Assembly (NCBI GenBank): GCA_930367215.1 | Contig: OV884059.1 | Span: forward strand, 224,067,803-224,131,802 | Length of the DNA stretch: 64,000 nt | Direction: 5' to 3' | DNA from: Pollenia angustigena | Lineage: Eukaryota > Arthropoda > Insecta > Diptera > Polleniidae | Part shown: positions 43,900-54,955 of the stretch, piece by piece | Layout: each line of letters starts with the position of its first letter | Numbering within the stretch: position 1 is the stretch's first letter | The notes under the pieces: model-generated | Seen by the model: only the letters and a program-made list of their open reading frames with translations | Database searches by the model: none | Told to the model about the DNA's origin: nothing | Translations under genes and position numbers: made by a program

Positions 43900-46800
43900 G
43901 TAACTATATTAAGTACTAGCATTTAACCCACTACTTCGTTAGCGTCTCCTTTTCCTTCGTGGACATATTTGTATGCCAAAGCTTATTTTTCTAGGTTTAA
44001 ATTTGTTTAAATTCTAGCATTTAACCCGCTACTTTGTAATCAGGCCTTTTCTTTCATGAACAATGTTCATTGAACATATTTATATGTCAGAGTATATGTA
44101 AATAGGTTTTAGCAAAATAGTTCTAACACTTTTCATCTCATAGGTTGATAATGACACAGGACTTTGCCCCTATAATTTTGTGCTATAGAAATATAGAAAA
44201 TTCAAAAATTACGACTCGTAGAACACAAAAGCAAATGAAAGAAAGTTAATTTCCCGTATTATTCTTTTTGATAATTTTTTCTCCCCATTTATATATTAAA
44301 AATTTCAATATTGTAGTTGGAGCCTATAGTTTAGTACGTTTTTGTCATAGGATGAAAAAAACTTTGGTGGGCGTGAGGGACATCGCCAATTGAGCAAAAA
44401 AAAATGTTGGCCTAAATTGAACTGAAAAATGTGTTTTATTATCCCATTTTACCCATAAGATATATATATCCTTGGGGCAAGGATGTCCAGAAAAGTTGTG
44501 TCTCTAATGTACATACAGTGGTGGCTTGACAAAAAGGCTCCAAAATATGTACAGGTTTTACGCGTGTCCTCTTATTTTTTTAATGAACAACATTAAGTGT
44601 TAAATTTTTTGTATCTCTTTTAGTTTTCGATTTTTGAGGTAAGCTGGATCGAGTTGGCGAGAGGCCAGCCTTCTGTCCAAATGTCAGCTTTTTAGCTTCA
44701 GGATCTTAGAATGTGTCAGTCAGTAACTTTACAGTTTTATATTATATAGATAGATGGAGAAAAATGTTGTGAAAAAGGTAACAAAATTAGGAACGATTTT
44801 CACACCTCAAACGTTTGAATTTCAAAACAGGTTTCGTGTTTTTTTAGATAAGCTAGAATGTGATATAATTTTTATTTACCCTCTTACACCCCAAAAAGGC
44901 CGTACCTCACAAAAGTCCAGAAACCTGTCCGTTCATTTTTTTAATAAACAATAATAAGTATTCAATTTTTGTATCTCTTTTAGTTAAGGAGATATGAGGT
45001 TAGCGAATTTTTCTAATGAACATCAATAAGTGTTAATGTTTTTCATCTCTTTTAGTTTAGGAGGTATAAGCTTAGCATATGTAGGTACAATTTTCATCCC
45101 TTAAACGTTCGAATTTCAAAAAAATACCAAATATGCATTTGCAATTTCTAGATAAGTTACAAATGTTGTATAATTTTAATTTTATTTTTATTAAAACGGC
45201 CGAATTTCGTAAAAGTACAATTATTTACTTTTTTTTATTTATTGCACAAAAATAAATATTAAATTAAAAAAAGTACCAGTTTATAAAAAAAAGTACCAGT
45301 TAGAGAACGAAAAAGTTCCAAAAAATCCCTCTTACAGATTCTCTTTCACTCAGGACCTTTCATATTTTTTTTATGTTTCTAGATCCAATAAATGCGGAAA
45401 TTAAAAAGGTACCAGTTAAAGAACAAAATAGTACCAAAACCCCTCTTACAGATTCTAATTCACTGAGGACCTTGTATGTTTAAATTTATCTTTCTGGGTC
45501 CAATACTAACGGAAAATTAAAAAGTACCTGTTAATGAATAAAAAAAGTACCAACAAGTTCCGCAATAGATTCTTATCCACTCAGGACATTGCATGTTGAA
45601 TCTTATGTTTTAAGGTCCAATATTAACGATAATTATAAAAATACCAGTTGTAGAACCAAACAGCTAATGAAAGAGATCAAATTTCCTGTAGTTCCTTTTT
45701 TTGGTATGTACTATTATTTCCCCTCATTAAAGTATCAAAAATTTCAGTATTTTCAGTTCCAAAAAACAGGTTTTACCCGTTTACTACCTAAAACGCCCGA
45801 ATTTCGTAAATGTACCAGACACCTATTTGCTTTTTTTGTTTGATTAAAGGCACAAAAAAAAAATATTAAATTAAAAAAAGTACCAGTTTATTTAAAAAAA
45901 GTAACAATTAGAGAACGAAAAAGTGCCAAAAAATCCCTCTTACAGATTCTCATTCACTCAGGACCTTAAATGTTTAATTTTATCTTTCTAGGCTCAATAC
46001 TAACGGTAATTCAAAAAGTATCAGTTAATGAATAAAAAGTACCAAAAAGTTCCCTATTATAGAATCTCATCCACTCAGGACATTGCATTTTAAATTTAAT
46101 GATTTTATGTTCAATATTAAAGGAAATTCAAAAAGTACCTGTCAAAGAACAAAAATGTACTAAAAAGCGCTCTTACAGATTCTCATTCACTCAGGACCTT
46201 GCATGTTTAATTTTATGTTTCTAGGTCTAATACTAACGGAAATTCAAAAAGTACCAGTTAAAGAACAAAAAGTATCACAAACTTCCCGCTTATAGATCCT
46301 TATCCACTCAGGGCATTGCATCTTAAATTTTATGTTTCTAAGTTAAATAATAACGGATATTCAAAAAGTACCAGTTTAAAAACCAAAAAGTACCAACAAG
46401 CTCTTTTAGGGATTCTCATTAATACAGACCCTTGTAGGTTAAATTTTATTTTCGTAAGACCAATATTAGCGAAAAATTAATGGAAATTCAAAAAGTACCA
46501 ATTAATGAACAAAAAAGTACCAAAAAGCCCTCTTACAGATTATTATCCACTCAGGGCATTGCATCTTGAATTTTATGTTTCTAAGTCCAATAATAACGGA
46601 TATTCAAAAAGTACCAATTTAAGAACTAAAAAGTACCAATAAGCGCTTTTAGAGATTCTCATTCACTCAGAACTTTGCAGGTTTAATTTTATGTTCATAA
46701 GACCAATATAAGCAAAAATTTAAAAAAAAATACCATTTGAAAAATGAAAAAGTACCAAAAAGATCCCTCTAACAGATTGTCATTCACTCAAGACCTTGCA

Positions 46801-47925
46801 TGTTTTATTTAATGTTTCTAGGTCCAATACCAACGGAAATTAAAAAAGTACAAGTTAATGAACAAAAAGCCCTCTTACAGATTCTCATTCACGCAGGACC
46901 TTTCATGTTTAATTTTAAGTTTATAGGTCCAATAACAACGGAAATTAAAAAAGTACCAGCTAAAGAACAAAAAAGTACCAAAAACTTCCCTCTTATAGAT
47001 TCCTATCCACTAATTACATTACATATTGAGTTTTATGTTTCTAGTTCCAATAATAACGGAAATTCAAAAAGTACCAGTTAATGAACAAAAAAGTACCAAA
47101 AACATCCCCTTATAGATTCTTATCCACTCAGGACACTGCATCCTGAATTTTATGTTTCTAGGTCAAATACAAACGGAAATTCAAATAGTACCAGTTAAAG
47201 AACAAAAAAGTACCAAAAAGTTCCCTCATAGATTCTTACCCACTCACGACATTACATGTTGAATTTAATGTTTCTAGGTCCAATATTAACGATAATTAAA
47301 AAAATACCAGTTGTAGAACCAAAAAGCTAATCAAAAATATCAAATTTACCGTATTTCCTTTTTTGGTACTATTTTTTCCCCCCATTAAAGTATCAAAAAT
47401 TTCAGTATTGTAGTGGGAGCCCACAATTTAGTACGAATATGTCAAAGAATGGAGGAAAATGTTTTGTAAAAAAGTACCAAAAAAAATTACGATTTTCACC
47501 CCTTAAATGTTCGAATTTCGAAAAAGTACCAAATTCGTATTCGTATTTGTTGATAAGTTTCGAATGTGGTATAAACTTTGATTCTATGTTTATTGGTTCA
47601 AAAGATAGATTGGGTGTCAAAAAAGTATCAAAATTCAGGTTTAACCCGTTTACTCCCTAAAAGGGCCGAATTTCAAAAAAGTACCAGACATCTGTCCGCT
47701 TATTTTTCTAAAGAATAAGTATTACATTTTTTTTTGTATCTCTTTTAGTTTTGGTGATATAAGGTTACCGTATTTAACAGTTTTTACCCTTTTTTACCCC
47801 CTAAACATTTGAATTTCTAAAAATCCCGTCTTAGTGGATCGATTTCGCTGTGCGATGATGAATCAGTGAGTCAGTCAGTAACGTTACAATTTTATATACA
47901 TATATAGATAGATAGATTAAAAATT
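43900..47925. repeat. Composite repeat block with duplicated ends
   Basis: The block AGCATTTAACCC(A/G)CTACTT occurs twice (43917, 44022). The motif GTCAGTCAGTAAC(T/G)TTACA followed by ATATAGATAGATAG occurs at 44712-44757 and again at 47867-47920, as if two related elements lie side by side. The right one carries the 118-bp tandem array. Repeated TCTCTTTTAGTTTAGGAG-like strings lie in both flanks. Superfamily unknown; Helitron-like is one possibility. Confidence 0.6.
45290..47330. repeat. Tandem array, unit about 118 bp, about 15 copies
   Basis: Units contain AAAAAGTACCAGTTAAAGAA, CCCTCTTACAGATTCTCATT and CACTCAGGACCTTGCATG, then TTTTATGTTTCTAGGTCCAA. Markers recur near 45349, 45466, 45587, 45959, 46076, 46194, 46313, 46428, 46552, 46667, 46787, 46893, 47013, 47128 and 47247. 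Two unit types (GGACCTTGCATG versus GGACATTGCAT) alternate over several repeats. Small frames inside are repeat translations. Confidence 0.9.
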
Positions 47926-47929
47926 TTTA

Positions 47930-48262
47930 TTTTTCGAATTTGTCTTCAAGAATTTCATGATCACTCATTTTTGAAAGATTAGTGAGAGTATGTTTATATG
48001 CAGCTTTTTTTGATTGCAAGTTCAAATTTTGCACTATTTGAATTGAGTGCATACTTTTTGCACTCAATCTGCCTGCGTTTAGTAATAATGAAACAATTTG
48101 CAGTGATATTGCAAATTTTTTAGTGGTAGTTAAAAAAATAGCAATCATCACTAAAGCTGATAAAAAAGAGTGCAAACTAATACTTTTGCAGTTTTATTTA
48201 GTGATAGTGCACTGCTGATTTAAATCAATATTCAGTGCACTACCCCCAACTATGATATATTA
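47930..48262. repeat. Dispersed TTGCACTCAAT-type repeat
   Basis: Shares TAGTGATAGTGCA, TTGCAATC and CACTACCCCCA blocks with 42240-42560 in the other orientation. Split from its continuation (48428-48660) by the MITE 48263-48427. The right end at 48640-48652 (TGTACAGCTCTG) looks like a hAT-type terminus. Confidence 0.5.
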
Positions 48263-48427
48263 AGGGTATTCACGTCACAAGTTGCACCCTTGCAAAAAAG
48301 CAAAAGTGCAAAAACATAACAACCACAAAGACAATTATTTACGCACAATTAATTGTCTGTTTGGTTGTTGTTATATTTTTACACTTTTGCTTTTTTGCAA
48401 GGGTGCAACTTGTGACGTGAATACCCT
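48263..48427. mobile_element. MITE, AGGKTATTCACGTCA family, copy 2
   Basis: Ends AGGGTATTCACGTCACAAGT and ACTTGTGACGTGAATACCCT, flanked by TA (48261-48262, 48428-48429). 165 bp, non-coding, with a long inner palindrome centred on ATTAATTGT. Confidence 0.8.
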
Positions 48428-48429
48428 TA

Positions 48430-49079
48430 TTGCAATAAAATCGATTGCAATTAAATTTGATTACAACCAATAATTGTTCATATTAATTGATTAAAAAAAA
48501 CTTAATTGCAATTAAAATCAGAAAATTTATTGTATGATTTAAATTTAAACCATATAATCAATTTTCCGGTTTTGAATGCATTTAAAAAATAAACCTAGTT
48601 GTAGAGAAATCATGTGATTGCAATAAAATCGATTGCAATCGTGTACAGCTCTGGGGGGCTACCGCATATTTCGATTCGAAAAACAAAATTTTTCGAAAGC
48701 AATTTCCTATCGAAAGATAAACCGTACTGCGTAACTCGTTCGAAACGATGACAGAGTTGTATTTATAAACAAATGGGAAATTTGATTAAAAGTTGGTTCA
48801 CTGCTATTAAAATACCAAAATGGAAGAAAATATCCTACAACAAAACAAATAATAAATACTATTCAATGTGTGAAAAATATTATAATTTCGTCTTTTAATC
48901 AAAATTTATTGTATTTCTCGTGGTTTGAAAAGTCAACAGAAAAAAACCAACCATTACTTTAAAATGCTTTTTGTTTGTAAATGTAATCTTTTTTTAATTT
49001 TTTTTTTAAATTTCAAGACCACAAATATGAAAACATTCTCAATAATAACGTTAGTAAACTTTTATTTTATATCAATTAT
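48430..49079. other. Intergenic, no gene recognised
   Basis: The left part continues the TTGCAATC repeat. 48660-48740 has TTTCGAAAG-type motifs also seen near 51000-51180. The frame at 48925-49167 runs into a MITE and is not credible. Confidence 0.4.
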
Positions 49080-49082
49080 AAT

Positions 49083-49222
49083 CACCCTTATTGTGTTTGG
49101 CGTATTTAGAATACGCCTACGACGGTTTGGTAATAGATTAAACGAAAGAAGTTCACGTTCTCTTTAATCTATTACTAAACAGTCGTAGGCGTATTTTAAA
49201 TACGCCAAACACAATAAGGGTG
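49083..49222. mobile_element. 140-bp palindromic MITE, copy 1
   Basis: Exactly 140 bp; begins CACCCTTATTGTGTTTGGCG, ends with its complement, and is palindromic throughout except a short centre. Flanked by AAT (49080-49082 and 49223-49225). Its right flank abuts the ATT of the large related element at 49229. Confidence 0.9.
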
Positions 49223-49662
49223 AATATTCACCCTTATTGTCTTTGGCGTTTTTGCGTCGTAAATTAGTCGTTTTTTTAAAACGGTACCGTGATTGGCGAA
49301 AAACGCCAATTAATACGACACTTTTCAAATCTATTACAAAAACGACGTCAAAACAGTACCGTGTTTGGCGTATTTGTCAGTCAAAAGTGTAAAAAATTGT
49401 CGTTAAACATTTTGGTCACGACGTTATTAAAATTATTTGAGAAATAATTTCAATGGAAGGAAATAAAATGTAAACATGCAAAAAATTTAATATCATTGAA
49501 ATATAATTTAGTTTTTATGTGCTTGTGTACCTAACTCTGGTATATATTTTAGGATTAATCTCACAACTGCCGCACAATTTGCGAAGTAAGTAGTAATAAT
49601 GGAGCAAAACCCTTTTTTGGCAAAGGCCTTCCAAAAAAAATTTAAGCAAAACCAATATTAAA

Positions 49663-50028
49663 GAGGAGTGGAACACCGTATCCGAAAATTTATATTGCCA
49701 TTCCGGAGAGGGTTAGATGAAGCTATAAGCCGATTTAAAATTTAAATTGAAGAAAAAACTCACTCATAACAAAGCTGAAAGCTATGCAACAGGTGGTGGC
49801 CGGTTCAAACAAAATACATTTTCATCTGTCGAAGAAGCAGCAATTGATCTATTAGACATGCGTGCTATTGTCGAACATAAATATCCATTTGGAATTAAGA
49901 GAAAGCGAAGGATTTCACCAGACCCCGAGCCAAATTTAGACACAAAAACTGGCATTACCGAAGTTGAAAGCCCGAGTATTTCACCTGTGATACCTCCGCT
50001 TAGAAAAAATAAAAACAAGCGAAACTAG
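49663..50028 (+). pseudogene. Myb/SANT-like (zeste-type) DNA-binding protein remnant
   Basis: In one frame the sequence gives KEEWNTVSENL, two stops near 49717 and 49729, then ADLKFKLKKKLTHNKAES, ATGGGRF and SSVEEAAIDLLDM. This is the pattern of Myb/SANT-like domains of the zeste type (W..l...ln, W..lK...kk, TGGG, E...dll). Harbinger transposons carry such a protein as their second product, which helps the transposase bind the TIRs. The segment from 49747 is open for 93 codons but starts at TTG. The stops in the first helix region show it is inactive as it stands. Confidence 0.65.
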
Positions 50029-50275
50029 GGCTTTCAGAACAACAAGTAAAACTGCAAAAAGAGTTATGCTTAAATTTGAAAAATAAATTATCGGAATCAG
50101 AACGTTACACACGGAGAATGCTAAAGAGGAGAAATCGGTTTATTTAAGGCGGAACTCTAAAGCAAAGAGAAAAACAGAAAAGCTCATTTAGAAATACGCA
50201 AAACCGAACTAGAAATTAAAAAAAAATTTGAACCTGAAGACTTAATAAAAAGGAAAATGTTTTAATTTTTATATT

Positions 50276-50415
50276 CACCCTTATTGTGTTTGGCGTTTTT
50301 AAGATACGCCTACGACAGTTTGGTAATAGATAAAAGAAAAAAAGTTCACGTTCTCTTTAATCTATTACCAAACTGTCGTAGGCGTATTTTAAATACGCCA
50401 AACACAATAACGCTG
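50276..50415. mobile_element. 140-bp palindromic MITE, copy 2
   Basis: 140 bp, starts CACCCTTATTGTGTTTGGCG, right end slightly changed (CAATAACGCTG), flanked by ATT (50273-50275, 50416-50418). It lies inside the larger relative 49229-50943. Confidence 0.9.
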
Positions 50416-50474
50416 ATTGTTTTAATTAATATAATTATGTTCATGTAAATAGAACTTCTAACATAACTATATCG

Positions 50475-50700
50475 ATGGTTTTCTTCCGCAACCACGTAAC
50501 TCGATTTTTTGTTTTAACCGGAAAAGTAATCAGTAAATACCGTCTTACAATTTTGCATTTTTTTTGTTTGGCGGAATATCGGAATCTTTCCTAATTCTTG
50601 GATTATAAAAGAATATATAGCAAAAAGTTTCGAATATTTGGTAAAAAGTATTTTGTCTCTCCTGAAAAGAAGTTGTTTTGGAGTTGCGGAAGAAAACCAC
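50475..50700. mobile_element. MITE, GTGGTTTTCTTCCGCAAC ends
   Basis: Left GATGGTTTTCTTCCGCAACC and right GTTGCGGAAGAAAACCAC are inverted. About 226 bp, inside the 1.7-kb element. No clear target duplication. Confidence 0.6.
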
Positions 50701-50946
50701 AAGTAAAATAATATAAAAATTTTACCAACAATTTTACTATGCGTATTATTTTTAATTAAAACACTTGTTTGACAGATCTTTAACAGGGTGTTTCAAAATA
50801 ATTTAATTAAGTGTATTCTTTTACATTGTGATTCTTTTACAAAATTTTGCTAGTCGAAAATTTTAGACGGTAACATAAAATGTGAATACGACTGCAACTA
50901 CGACACCTGTCGTTTTTCGACTACGCCAAACACAATAAGGGTGATT

Positions 50947-51864
50947 ATTAGGTTTAATTTGTTTGTTTTATACTGTTATTTAACTTGAACTTTGTCATTT
51001 GCACTTTGTCAATAACAAAATAGCTTTCGAACCATTTCCTAACGCTTTTTACATAGCTGATCCTCGTTTTCGTAATACGGAGTTGGAGTTTCGAAAGGGA
51101 TTTTTATTGTTCGTAATATAGAGTTGCCGTTACGAAAGAGACTTTTTGTTTTCGAAAAGGCATTAACGTTCGAAATTAACGTGTAAATTTTTTTATAACA
51201 ATGAAATTCTTAGATAAAAATATTAAATTTAAGGTAAAATAGAAAACTTAAGATTAAGGTTTAATAAATATAATTTCCTAAAAAGTTTTTGCACACTCTA
51301 ATCTTACCATAAAAGTATTGCAAGAGTCACTTGAAAACACACCGAATAAGTGTTCGAAATATTCTCAATAGAACAGAAAAGTATTGCACAATTAAAGTGG
51401 GACAAGTTTACAATCAATGAATGAATTCTTAGTTATGTGTATAGAAAATAAAACAACAAAAAAATTTACAATAAGTTATTTTTTCTTTTACTCGATTTTA
51501 CTACTAGACAAATGTGCCAAAATAAATTTGATAAAACAATAACAAATAATTGATTACATTCTATGTAGTCTGTACGGTTGTACAATGTATTTTTTTGTTG
51601 TTAAAGACGTCATTTTTCGTCGCCGTGTAACTAGAAAAGAAAATCATAATTTTACCTAAACCTCATTGTACGGCGCATTTTGGTTGTTTCTATGTTCTGA
51701 ATTGTGGGGGTTGTTTTTGCCATAATTAGATTGAATTGCATAAGTTTTAAAGGATAAAATAAACTCGTTTATCTAATCTACAAAAAAGCACTCCCCCAAG
51801 ATCAGCTCAGTCTTTTAAGTATACGCGACGCTCAATGATTCAATTTTTGTTTATCAATTACATA
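50947..51864. other. Intergenic, no gene recognised
   Basis: Contains TTTCGAAAG and CGAAAC-type inverted motifs (51020-51175), otherwise unremarkable A+T-rich DNA. Confidence 0.4.
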
Positions 51865-52510
51865 AATCATCAGCCTATTAATAGTTTGACCTACCGGATT
51901 TTAAAAAAAATTTGAGTAAGGGGTGTATATATTTTGAATACTCTCTTTCTGAATCCAAAACCTGTTTGACGAAATTTTTTATGGTTCCTGAGATATTAAG
52001 CATCAATTTTGCTCCATATCAACTTTTTTGTTTTTTTTTAAAGTATTGTCACAAAGTATACAAAGATGAAAAAAGTGACGTATGAAAAATGCCTTAATCA
52101 TTTGCGAGGGCAGCTTTCGAAGAAAGAGAAAGAAAACGTTTTTTGTTAGAGAAGTGACAATGCGTAAAAACAGGCCGCTACTATCTACACAAATTGCATA
52201 ATCAAAACAAAAAACGCAAAAAGGGCAGCTTTCGAAGAAAAAGACAGAAAAAACACAATATTTTCTGTCTCGTGACGCCTCTGTATACTCTGTGGTATTG
52301 TTTTGCTGTTCACGCCACTTTTTGGCGAATACAGAAAATTCCTCATTAAAAAAAAACGTACAAAATAAATTTCACTCTTGTTTTCCTTCATTGCCGTTAA
52401 AAAAAACAGTAGTCAAAGCGAAATCAAAACAAAATGACAACAAGAAAATCAATTTCACTCATTGCCGTGTGAAAAAAGTAGTTAAAGCAAACGCAATATA
52501 AAATGTCAGA
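51865..52510 (+). mobile_element. TIR element, CGTCAGCTCA family, partial copy
   Basis: Begins CATCAGCCTATTAATAGTTT and continues with GACCTACCGGATTTTAAAAA, TTGCTCCATATCAAC, CACGCCACTTTTTGGCGAAT and TTCATTGCCGT, collinear with 55877-55946 plus 58776-59000. The right end is missing. No insertion at the site occupied by the element 55947-58767. Confidence 0.65.
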
Positions 52511-52559
52511 TTCTATTAGACAGTGTTAGAGGAGGTTTTTAATTATGTGATTCGTGAGA

Positions 52560-53005
52560 TAAGGGATTCAGCGTGAACCGAGTCAAAACTAAAGTGATGG
52601 GATTTGGATTTGAGACAAATAATGTAAACATCACTATTGACGGGGTTTCTGTTATTTTTTTCGACAAAATTAAATGTCTTGGGGTCATTATTGATAACTT
52701 GTTAAATTGTTCTTCTTATATTCACCCTTGTCGTGTTTGGCGTATTTAAAATACGCCTACGACTGTTTGGTAATAGATTAAAGAGACCGTGAACTTATTT
52801 CCCTTAATCTTTTACCAAACAGCCGTAGGCGTATTTAAAATACGCCAAACATGATAAGGTTGATTTTCTTTCGTCTCGGGTATCATTTGTTTTGAAAATA
52901 CTGTATTCTCTTAACATTTACTTGCCTTGTTCAGTGAGAAGGCGGGTCGCTGTGGCAGTTTTAATGCCACATATTCTTTACTCTCTGGGCGCAGGTAATA
53001 TGTAG
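52560..53005 (+). pseudogene. Jockey-type reverse transcriptase fragment, split by a MITE
   Basis: Translation gives GFSVNRVKTKVMGFGF, then VNITIDGVSVIFFDKIKCLG and VIIDNLLNCS, the region just after the YADD box of non-LTR RTs. The 140-bp MITE (52723-52862) then interrupts it. It resumes with LYSLNIYLPCSVRRRVAVAV (52905-52965). The fragment at 28150-28545 is the same element with different deletions and no MITE. Inactive. Confidence 0.75.
52723..52862. mobile_element. 140-bp palindromic MITE, copy 3
   Basis: 140 bp, starts CACCCTTGTCGTGTTTGGCG, flanked by ATT (52720-52722 and 52863-52865), inserted in the RT remnant. Slightly diverged ends (GATAAGGTTG). Confidence 0.9.
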
Positions 53006-53839
53006 TTACTGGACAATATTAAGACAATATTAACACAACAATATTTGATTTTTAAATTTAGTAGTTTAAATCTTTTTGACTGCACTGTTGCACGTTTTGC
53101 CATTGAATAGTTGTCTTCTCTGCTTAAACGATAAATTGCCAATATGTTGGAATTTTCCAACATATTGATTAAATGAAAACACAAAAATCAAATTAGTTTT
53201 TGAAATAAACAGCTAATTTGAATAAAATCAAATCAATTCACAAAATTATGGAACCAACAAAATGCATAGTTATGACTAAAAATTTTTAAAGAACTTTGAT
53301 TTTAATAAATTTGTTATTTAAGATATTCTCCCAATTTTATCAAAAAAAAATTTTAATTTTTTTGGTGGTTAAGAATGTATATATTTGGAAAGTAACAATT
53401 AATCTATCTTAGCCATATTTCAAATGATTTTGTTTCAGAATTATACATAAAAACGAATAGTAATATGAACATGTTTTTTTGTGAAATATATCTACATTCG
53501 TCGACCACAATTTAAAATCTTCCATGGCATTGTTTGTTTTCTTCAATTTTGTTTTTTAGTTCTTGTCGTTTCAATAAAAAAAAACTGGTGATTTTTTTCC
53601 ATATCGTTGACTCCGCCAAAATGTTGTAGTTTCTAGCATCAAGATATGCTAGAACTACTTGAGTTTTTTTAGTCCTTTATTAAAGTATTATTTGCCGTAT
53701 CTTTACAACTACGGAACGGAGTCATGTTTTATTTGGCGCAAATTTATGGCAAGACTATGGATAAATTTAAAGTGATTAATAAGTAGCGAATTCGAAGAAC
53801 GTTTGCAACTTATCATTTTAGGGCACTTCCGACACCTTA
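53006..53839. other. Intergenic, no gene recognised
   Basis: A+T-rich. TTGGAATTTTCCAACATATT near 53148 is a small palindrome. No known motif in the frames here. Confidence 0.4.
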
Positions 53840-54670
53840 CTTTGTCTTGGTGGCATGTCATAACGTCCAGTGTCATAGTGCCAATGGACGCTATGACACT
53901 CCAAAAAGGGTCACAGTGTCCATGGACTTTATGACACTTTTAAAATACCGTTAAAATTTCAAGTGATTATCAAAACTTAAGAAAAAAAATATTCACCCCT
54001 ATCGTGAATAACAAGTGTAATTTTTGTTCCCCTGAAATTTTCATTCCCCTCGAAGGGAAAAAAGCAATCGTGAATCTCATGTGAAAAATTTTTCACGCTA
54101 TCAGTTCCAGTGAATGTAAAAAAAAGAAGGAAGATTAAAAAAATTTAAAAATCAATGAAATTTTTGTTCAAAAATATACAAGTATATATTTTAAAGAAAA
54201 GTTTAAATAATAAAGCAAAATATTTAGTATTGGAGGGATAGTTTGATTACAACGTTAGTTTTTTGCACTTTTTTAATTTAATGTAGTAAAATATTTTCCA
54301 AAATTCTGCCCCCAAGTCAATCGAAAGCTTCACAAACCCGCAGGCAATCGTCCTGTTGTTTTGCATTTTGTTGAACAATATATCGGTTTGTGCTTTATTA
54401 ACTTTATTTACGCTTAATATTCGATTTATAGGAGGAGCTACTTACATACATGTTCTGTTCCCTAGCAAAAATAAAATGAGAAAATCTAAGGGAAATGTGA
54501 ACAAATTACGAGGGAACAAATTTTTCACGATAAGGGGAATTTTTCCCGTGAACATATTTTCACGTTATTATTCTTCTTTGAATTATATTTTTTCATGGGA
54601 GTTGTTCATGATCGCAAATATGTGAAAAGGGGAAAAATTTATTGATAGAAATTTTTTACAATTCGAATCT

Positions 54671-54835
54671 TTGGCTTTTCATACAGACTATGAAGCAGCT
54701 TTAAGGAAGGCTTTAGAAAATGTGTTTCCTAATGCGTCATTTAAAGGTTGCTGGTTCCATTACTACCAAGCTCTGAGACGCAGAGGTCAAAAGCTAAGCA
54801 GATTTGGAAATATAAAAAAATATTTAATAAACCGG
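54671..54835 (+). pseudogene. MULE transposase fragment
   Basis: The frame gives AFHTDYEAALRKALENVFP followed by GCWFHYYQALRR. This matches the MULE transposase domain, in which a catalytic aspartate (TD.E.A) is followed by the C..H motif (GCwFHy.qal). Only about 55 residues remain before the frame enters the GC-rich repeat at about 54833. No upstream zinc-finger part was seen, so this is a deletion derivative. Confidence 0.8.
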
Positions 54836-54955
54836 TACTTGGTTTACCATAAAGAGGAAAATCCTTTCGCACGGCCGAAGGCCGGCTATACAGAGAAGAT
54901 TTAGTTAGCGAAGCCGGTTTTTGTTATAACATAGAGGAGAAAATCCTTGCGCCCA
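54833..54955. repeat. GC-rich GGCCGAAGGCCGG repeat unit
   Basis: Contains ACCGGTACTTGGTTTACCAT, GGCCGAAGGCCGGC and TTAGTTAGCGAAGCCGG as in 11240-11600 and 14118-14695. Confidence 0.75.

Larger units (their letters stand above)
49229..50943 (+). mobile_element. 1.7-kb partner of the 140-bp MITE, with Myb/SANT remnant
   Basis: Starts CACCCTTATTGTCTTTGGCG and ends CGCCAAACACAATAAGGGTG, the same termini as the 140-bp MITE, with ATT on both sides (49226-49228 and 50944-50946). The subterminal parts have AAAACGGTACCGTGATTGGCG-like repeats. It contains a broken Myb/SANT reading frame (49663-50028), one 140-bp MITE (50276-50415) and another MITE (50475-50700). A 3-bp duplication plus a Myb/SANT protein points to PIF/Harbinger; no transposase frame remains. 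Confidence 0.8.

Noticed and set aside
45290..47330. CRISPR-like regular array
   Set aside because: Eukaryotic context, unit about 118 bp with no unique spacers; ordinary tandem satellite.
47927..48175. 82-codon minus-strand frame
   Set aside because: Falls in a dispersed TTGCACTCAAT-type repeat also present near 42240-42560; no motif.
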